Assembly (NCBI GenBank): GCA_947631765.1
Contig: CANRMP010000011.1
Span: 1 to 64,000, forward strand
Length of the DNA: 64,000 nucleotides
Direction: 5' to 3'
Origin: an uncultured Clostridia bacterium
Lineage (GTDB): Bacteria; Bacillota; Clostridia; Oscillospirales; CAG-272
Below, piece by piece: positions 60,852-64,000 of the stretch (position 1 is the stretch's first letter; every line of letters starts with the position of its first letter). The position numbers and the translations under genes are program-made. The notes beneath the pieces are model-generated. The model did no database searches and had not been told where the DNA came from. It saw nothing but the letters and a program-made list of their open reading frames with translations.

Positions 60852-61847
60852 TTAGCCTTCATTTACTATCGGCTTGCTTCTCTTGCCGAAATAAGAGGGA
60901 GTAAGCAGTCTGTCAATAAGGGGCGAGAGCATGTTGCCGATGATTATTGCGTATGACACGCCCTCGGCGCTGCTGCTTATAAGTCTTATAATCGCAGTTA
61001 TAAGTCCGAGAAGCACGGCGAAAATAAATTGTCCAAGCGGCGTGGAAGGGTTTGTCACATAGTCGGTCGCCATGAAAAAGGCTCCGAGCAGCAGTCCGCC
61101 TCCGCATATCTGCGCCACAATGTAGTTGACGTTTATAAGCTGCGTGTCGCCCTTTATAACAAGTATAAGTATTACAAACACCGCGGTGGATATTATGTAC
61201 GTAAACGGAATCCTTGCGGCAATGGTGCGTCTTATCAGCAGATACGCGGCGCCGATAAGTATCGCTATGACCGAAGCCTCGCCGATACAGCCGGTGTGCA
61301 TTTCGGTGAGGGTCGTGAGCCAGTTAATTTCCTCCCCGTTACCTATTGCCGCCAAGGGAGTCGCCTCGCTGACAACCTGCTTGAAGGTCGTTATGAGCCT
61401 TACCGTGGTCGGGTATGCGGTCATGATTCCCGCAAAGGATATAAGCAGGAAAACGCGCGCCGAAAGAGCCGGATTCATGAAATTGTGTCCCAGTCCGCCG
61501 AAAAGCATCTTCGTGATAATAATCGCAAAAGCCGAACCCACGACCGGAATCCAGAGCGGAACGGTAGACGGGAGGTTTATGGCAAGTATCACTCCCGTGA
61601 CAGCCGCTGAAAGGTCGCCGACAGTCACAGGCAGTCTCATAAGCTTTTCGTAAAGGAACTCAAACGCCACACAGCTGAGTGTGCAAATGAGAATCACAAT
61701 AAGCGCCGATATCCCGAACGCAAATATTCCGGCAGCGCATACCGGCACAAGAGCAATCAGCACGTCGAGCATTATTCCTCTTGTGGTAAGCTTTCCGCGA
61801 AAGTGCGGAGAGCTTGATATGTTAAATCTTATGTCGGGTGTATTCAT
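60852..61847 (-). CDS. rnfD: Rnf complex subunit D
   Basis: A membrane subunit with about ten helices, 331 residues, also carrying covalent FMN. The likely flavin site is the Thr in SEATPLAAIG (about residue 170). HNFMNPALSARVFLL and ATDYVTNPSTPLGQ are family landmarks. The ATG overlaps the rnfC stop by 4 bases (ATGA) and has GGAGGTG before it; the upstream extension of the frame is not used. Confidence 0.95.
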   Translation of the reverse strand: MNTPDIRFNISSSPHFRGKLTTRGIMLDVLIALVPVCAAGIFAFGISALIVILICTLSCVAFEFLYEKLMRLPVTVGDLSAAVTGVILAINLPSTVPLWIPVVGSAFAIIITKMLFGGLGHNFMNPALSARVFLLISFAGIMTAYPTTVRLITTFKQVVSEATPLAAIGNGEEINWLTTLTEMHTGCIGEASVIAILIGAAYLLIRRTIAARIPFTYIISTAVFVILILVIKGDTQLINVNYIVAQICGGGLLLGAFFMATDYVTNPSTPLGQFIFAVLLGLITAIIRLISSSAEGVSYAIIIGNMLSPLIDRLLTPSYFGKRSKPIVNEG

Positions 61848-63157
61848 TTTTTCTTGCGCACCTCCGATTTTCCGTACCGTATGGCCTGCACCAGCGGTCG
61901 CTTTGCGGGGCAGATATACGCACAGCTTCCGCATTCGATACATTCCATTCCGCCGTATTTTTTAAACAGCTCATAATTTTCCGAATTTACCGCATAGGCA
62001 AGTCTTGCCGGGAAAAGGCGCTCTGGGCAGACTGTCGCGCACTTTCCGCACCGAATACATTCGGTGGTTGTCGAGCTTGCAAGACGGTCCTTGAGCAGCG
62101 CCACATAGGCGCTGGACGTCTTGTAAACCGGCACGTCGGTCGAAGAAAGAGAGGTTCCCATCATCGGACCGCCCGAAATAAGCTTTTTGGTATCGGGGCT
62201 TATTCCTCCCGCTTTTTCAATAAGGTCGGAAAGCATCATTCCCACAGGCACCTCAAGGTTGCAGGGAGAATTTGCTCCCTCTCCCGTTACCGTCACAATA
62301 CGGCTTGTGACTGGCTTGCCCTCAAGCACCGCCTCGCATACCGCAACAGAGGTCGAAACGTTTAACACTATGCACCCCTTGTCCGCCGGAAGAAGCTTGG
62401 AATTCAGCTTTTCGCCGGTGAGAGCATAAATAAGCATTCTCTCTCCTCCCTGCGGGTATTTGGTTTTGAGCGGCACCACCTCAACGTCCTGCTCGTTTGC
62501 AGAAAGCTCTGTCATACTTTGTATGGCGTCCGGCTTGTTTTCCTCAATGCCGATAAGCACCTTGGAGCCCGGAAAGAGCTTACTAAGAACCTTGGCGCCT
62601 TTTATGACCTTGTCCGCTCTCTCAAGCATCAGCCGATGGTCGCAGGTGATATACGGCTCGCATTCGGCGGCGTTGACAATTATGTATCTGATTTTCTGCG
62701 TGGGCTTGGGAGAAAGCTTCACCGAAAGGGGGAAGCCCGCGCCTCCCATTCCGATAATTCCGCTCTCGGTGATTATGTTTTTAATTTCCTCGGGCGAAAG
62801 ACTGTCTAAAGCACGCGCCTTGCCGTAACCTTCCGCCTTTTCGTCAAGTCGGTCGTTTTCAACGACGACGGACAAAGCCTTGGCTCCGTTATCCGAGGGT
62901 CGCATTTCTATAGCCTTAACCGTTCCGGACACCGAAGAGTGTATGTTTTCGCCGACAAATCCGCCCGCTTTGGCAATAAGGGTGCCGACAAGCACCCGCT
63001 GTCCGACCTCAACCGTCGGAACCGAGGGCGCGCCGATATGCTTTGTGAGCGGAAAAACCGCAATGCCCTCGGCGCTCACCTTTCTTATCGGCATCGAAGC
63101 TGACAGTTCCTTGCCGTCCTGCGGATGTACCCCGCCTCTGAATGTTCTCTTTCTCAT
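61844..63157 (-). CDS. rnfC: Rnf complex NADH-binding subunit C
   Basis: First gene of the Rnf operon; the 437-residue subunit that reduces NAD+. It has TFRGGVHPQDGKEL at the N terminus, GMGGAGFPLSVKL (nucleotide/flavin site), NAAECEPYITCDHRL, and a C-terminal pair of 4Fe-4S motifs: CIRCGKCATVCP and CIECGSCAYICP. The start at 63157 is preferred because it matches the family N terminus and has AAAGG nearby. The promoter lies about 95 bases upstream. Confidence 0.95.
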   Translation of the reverse strand: MRKRTFRGGVHPQDGKELSASMPIRKVSAEGIAVFPLTKHIGAPSVPTVEVGQRVLVGTLIAKAGGFVGENIHSSVSGTVKAIEMRPSDNGAKALSVVVENDRLDEKAEGYGKARALDSLSPEEIKNIITESGIIGMGGAGFPLSVKLSPKPTQKIRYIIVNAAECEPYITCDHRLMLERADKVIKGAKVLSKLFPGSKVLIGIEENKPDAIQSMTELSANEQDVEVVPLKTKYPQGGERMLIYALTGEKLNSKLLPADKGCIVLNVSTSVAVCEAVLEGKPVTSRIVTVTGEGANSPCNLEVPVGMMLSDLIEKAGGISPDTKKLISGGPMMGTSLSSTDVPVYKTSSAYVALLKDRLASSTTTECIRCGKCATVCPERLFPARLAYAVNSENYELFKKYGGMECIECGSCAYICPAKRPLVQAIRYGKSEVRKKK

Positions 63158-63250
63158 TGTACCTTTGCGCCGACCCCCTTTGATCATTAGGCTTTTTGTT
63201 CAAAATCGATAATTTCCGTCTTTTGATTCACGGTCTTTATGTGCATATAT

Positions 63251-63279
63251 ATTATAGCAGATTTTTTTGCGTTTGTCGA
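63251..63279 (-). promoter_or_regulatory. Promoter of the Rnf operon
   Basis: TCGACA (63274-63279) and TATAAT (63251-63256) on the minus strand are 17 bp apart. Confidence 0.7.
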
Positions 63280-63357
63280 TAATATTTTCAGATTTCTAAA
63301 AATTTGATACAAAAATCGCGTTTGCATCACTTTTTGATTTTTTTCCGTCATACTAAG

Positions 63358-63545
63358 CCTTTTACTGCCTTTTAAGGGATATATTGCCTTGTGGCTTTTA
63401 CTTCCTTTGAAAAGATTTATTGCCTCGATTCTTTTTCTTCTTTTGAGGAAAAAAATCGCCCTGCTGCTCCCTTTGAAGAAACACATTACCTTTCAAAAGC
63501 CACTTATAAGAGCCGTACAGCAAGCAAGATATAGCTCCCTTGAAA
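63358..63545. repeat. Degenerate 35-bp tandem repeat
   Basis: Units begin near 63358, 63393, 63428 and 63463, a period of 35 bp. The first two match at 27 of 34 positions (GGCTTTTACTTCCTTTGAAA, then GATTTATTGCCT); later ones decay. A related fragment occurs near 63530. No gene in either direction is convincing; open frames across it simply follow the repeat. Confidence 0.6.
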
Positions 63546-63620
63546 ATTTTTATGATATCATTCTCCGAAAAATAACCAAGCCCCGAACAATAAAAACCGT
63601 TCCCCACACCCCGGCGTCAA

Positions 63621-63653
63621 AAATCCCCGACTCGGAGCCCGAGTCGGGGATTT
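63621..63653 (-). terminator. Terminator of the leucine-rich-repeat gene
   Basis: A 15-bp perfect stem (AAATCCCCGACTCGG with its complement) and a 3-base AGC loop, followed on the minus strand by a T-run. It starts 5 bases after the stop codon. Confidence 0.9.
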
Positions 63654-63657
63654 ATTA

Positions 63658-64000
63658 TTATTTGCTGTTGTAATGTATAGTTGCGGTTTCGGGAACTTCG
63701 GCATACGCAGCAATTTCTGCCCATTGAGTTTCATTACCGCCATAATAAATGTCGGTAAGTCCTGTGCACCATGCGAAGGCTCCGTCGCCGATTGTTGTTA
63801 CGCTGTCCGGTATCGTTATGCTTATCAGTCCTGTGCACCATGCGAAGGCATCGTCGCCGATTGTTGTTACGCTGTCCGGTATCGTTATGCTCGTAAGACC
63901 TGTGCAATCTTCAAAGGCGGAGTCGCCGATTGAAGTTACACTGTCTGGTATCGTTATGCTTGTAAGACCTGTGCAGCCCCAAAACGCCACGTCGCCGATT
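63658..64000 (-). CDS. Leucine-rich-repeat (BspA-type) surface protein, C-terminal part
   Basis: The 3' end of a gene that runs off the right edge of the window; the reading frame stays open to the last base, so the true start is outside. The visible 113 residues hold 23-residue LRR_5 repeats ([19 protein letters not shown] and close variants, three to four copies) and a C-terminal cap ending [19 protein letters not shown]. BspA-like proteins are usually secreted and bind host or bacterial surfaces. The 69-bp DNA repeats are nearly identical, so copy number may vary. Confidence 0.9.
   Translation of the reverse strand, partial: IGDVAFWGCTGLTSITIPDSVTSIGDSAFEDCTGLTSITIPDSVTTIGDDAFAWCTGLISITIPDSVTTIGDGAFAWCTGLTDIYYGGNETQWAEIAAYAEVPETATIHYNSK

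Overview
The window looks like the chromosome of an endospore-forming anaerobic member of the Clostridia, probably a gut lineage. The indications are spoVG, a SpoIIQ-like M23 protein with a forespore-type promoter, a complete Rnf ferredoxin:NAD+ complex, an L-lactate dehydrogenase, a split transketolase, clostridial lipoproteins, and many TTGACA-N17-TATAAT promoters. There is no prophage, CRISPR array or rRNA operon. A tyrosine recombinase sits at the left edge, and a leucine-rich-repeat surface protein runs off the right edge.

Layout. 1-1.0 kb: tyrosine recombinase, with a promoter running antisense into it. 1.2-10.4 kb: purine operon purE-purM-purN-purO-like-AICAR transformylase-purD-purL; the usual bifunctional PurH is replaced by two separate proteins. 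10.8-13.5 kb: a small DUF6514-like gene and split transketolase. 13.7-17.4 kb: SbcD/YhaO-like nuclease and SbcC/YhaN-like ATPase. 17.5-23.5 kb: SpoIIQ-like protein, a P-loop kinase/acetyltransferase pair behind a leader-peptide attenuator, aconitase and a PI-PLC-like lipoprotein. 23.5-24.9 kb: about 1.4 kb without genes, holding two copies of a structured repeat. 24.9-27.6 kb: thiI and two membrane-protein genes.

27.7-36.4 kb is the most unusual stretch. In order it holds an alkaline-phosphatase-superfamily membrane protein, a YidC insertase fused to a CDP-glycerol glycerophosphotransferase-type domain, a tiny membrane protein, a LicC/PntC-like nucleotidyltransferase with an N-terminal winged helix, and a complete ABC importer of the iron/2-aminoethylphosphonate type. 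Together they suggest import, CTP activation and envelope attachment of a small phospho- or phosphono-compound.

36.9-47.8 kb: MntP, pyroglutamyl peptidase, YhaM-like nuclease, CotH lipoprotein, lactate dehydrogenase, a DUF308 membrane protein, then MBL hydrolase, SDR, DUF362 protein and GH32 glycosidase in a row. 47.9-48.5 kb: five tRNA genes. 48.6-56.1 kb: hslO, murC, spoVG, a WG-repeat protein, rlmH, walJ, a small membrane protein and galactokinase. 56.2-63.2 kb: rnfCDGEAB-apbE-NusG_II-Gx transporter. 63.3-64 kb: a degenerate 35-bp tandem array and the truncated leucine-rich-repeat gene.

A family of about 220-320 bp elements made of serial hairpins occurs four times (11.3, 23.7, 24.6 and 42.1 kb). 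Compensatory base changes between copies indicate that the folded structure is conserved.
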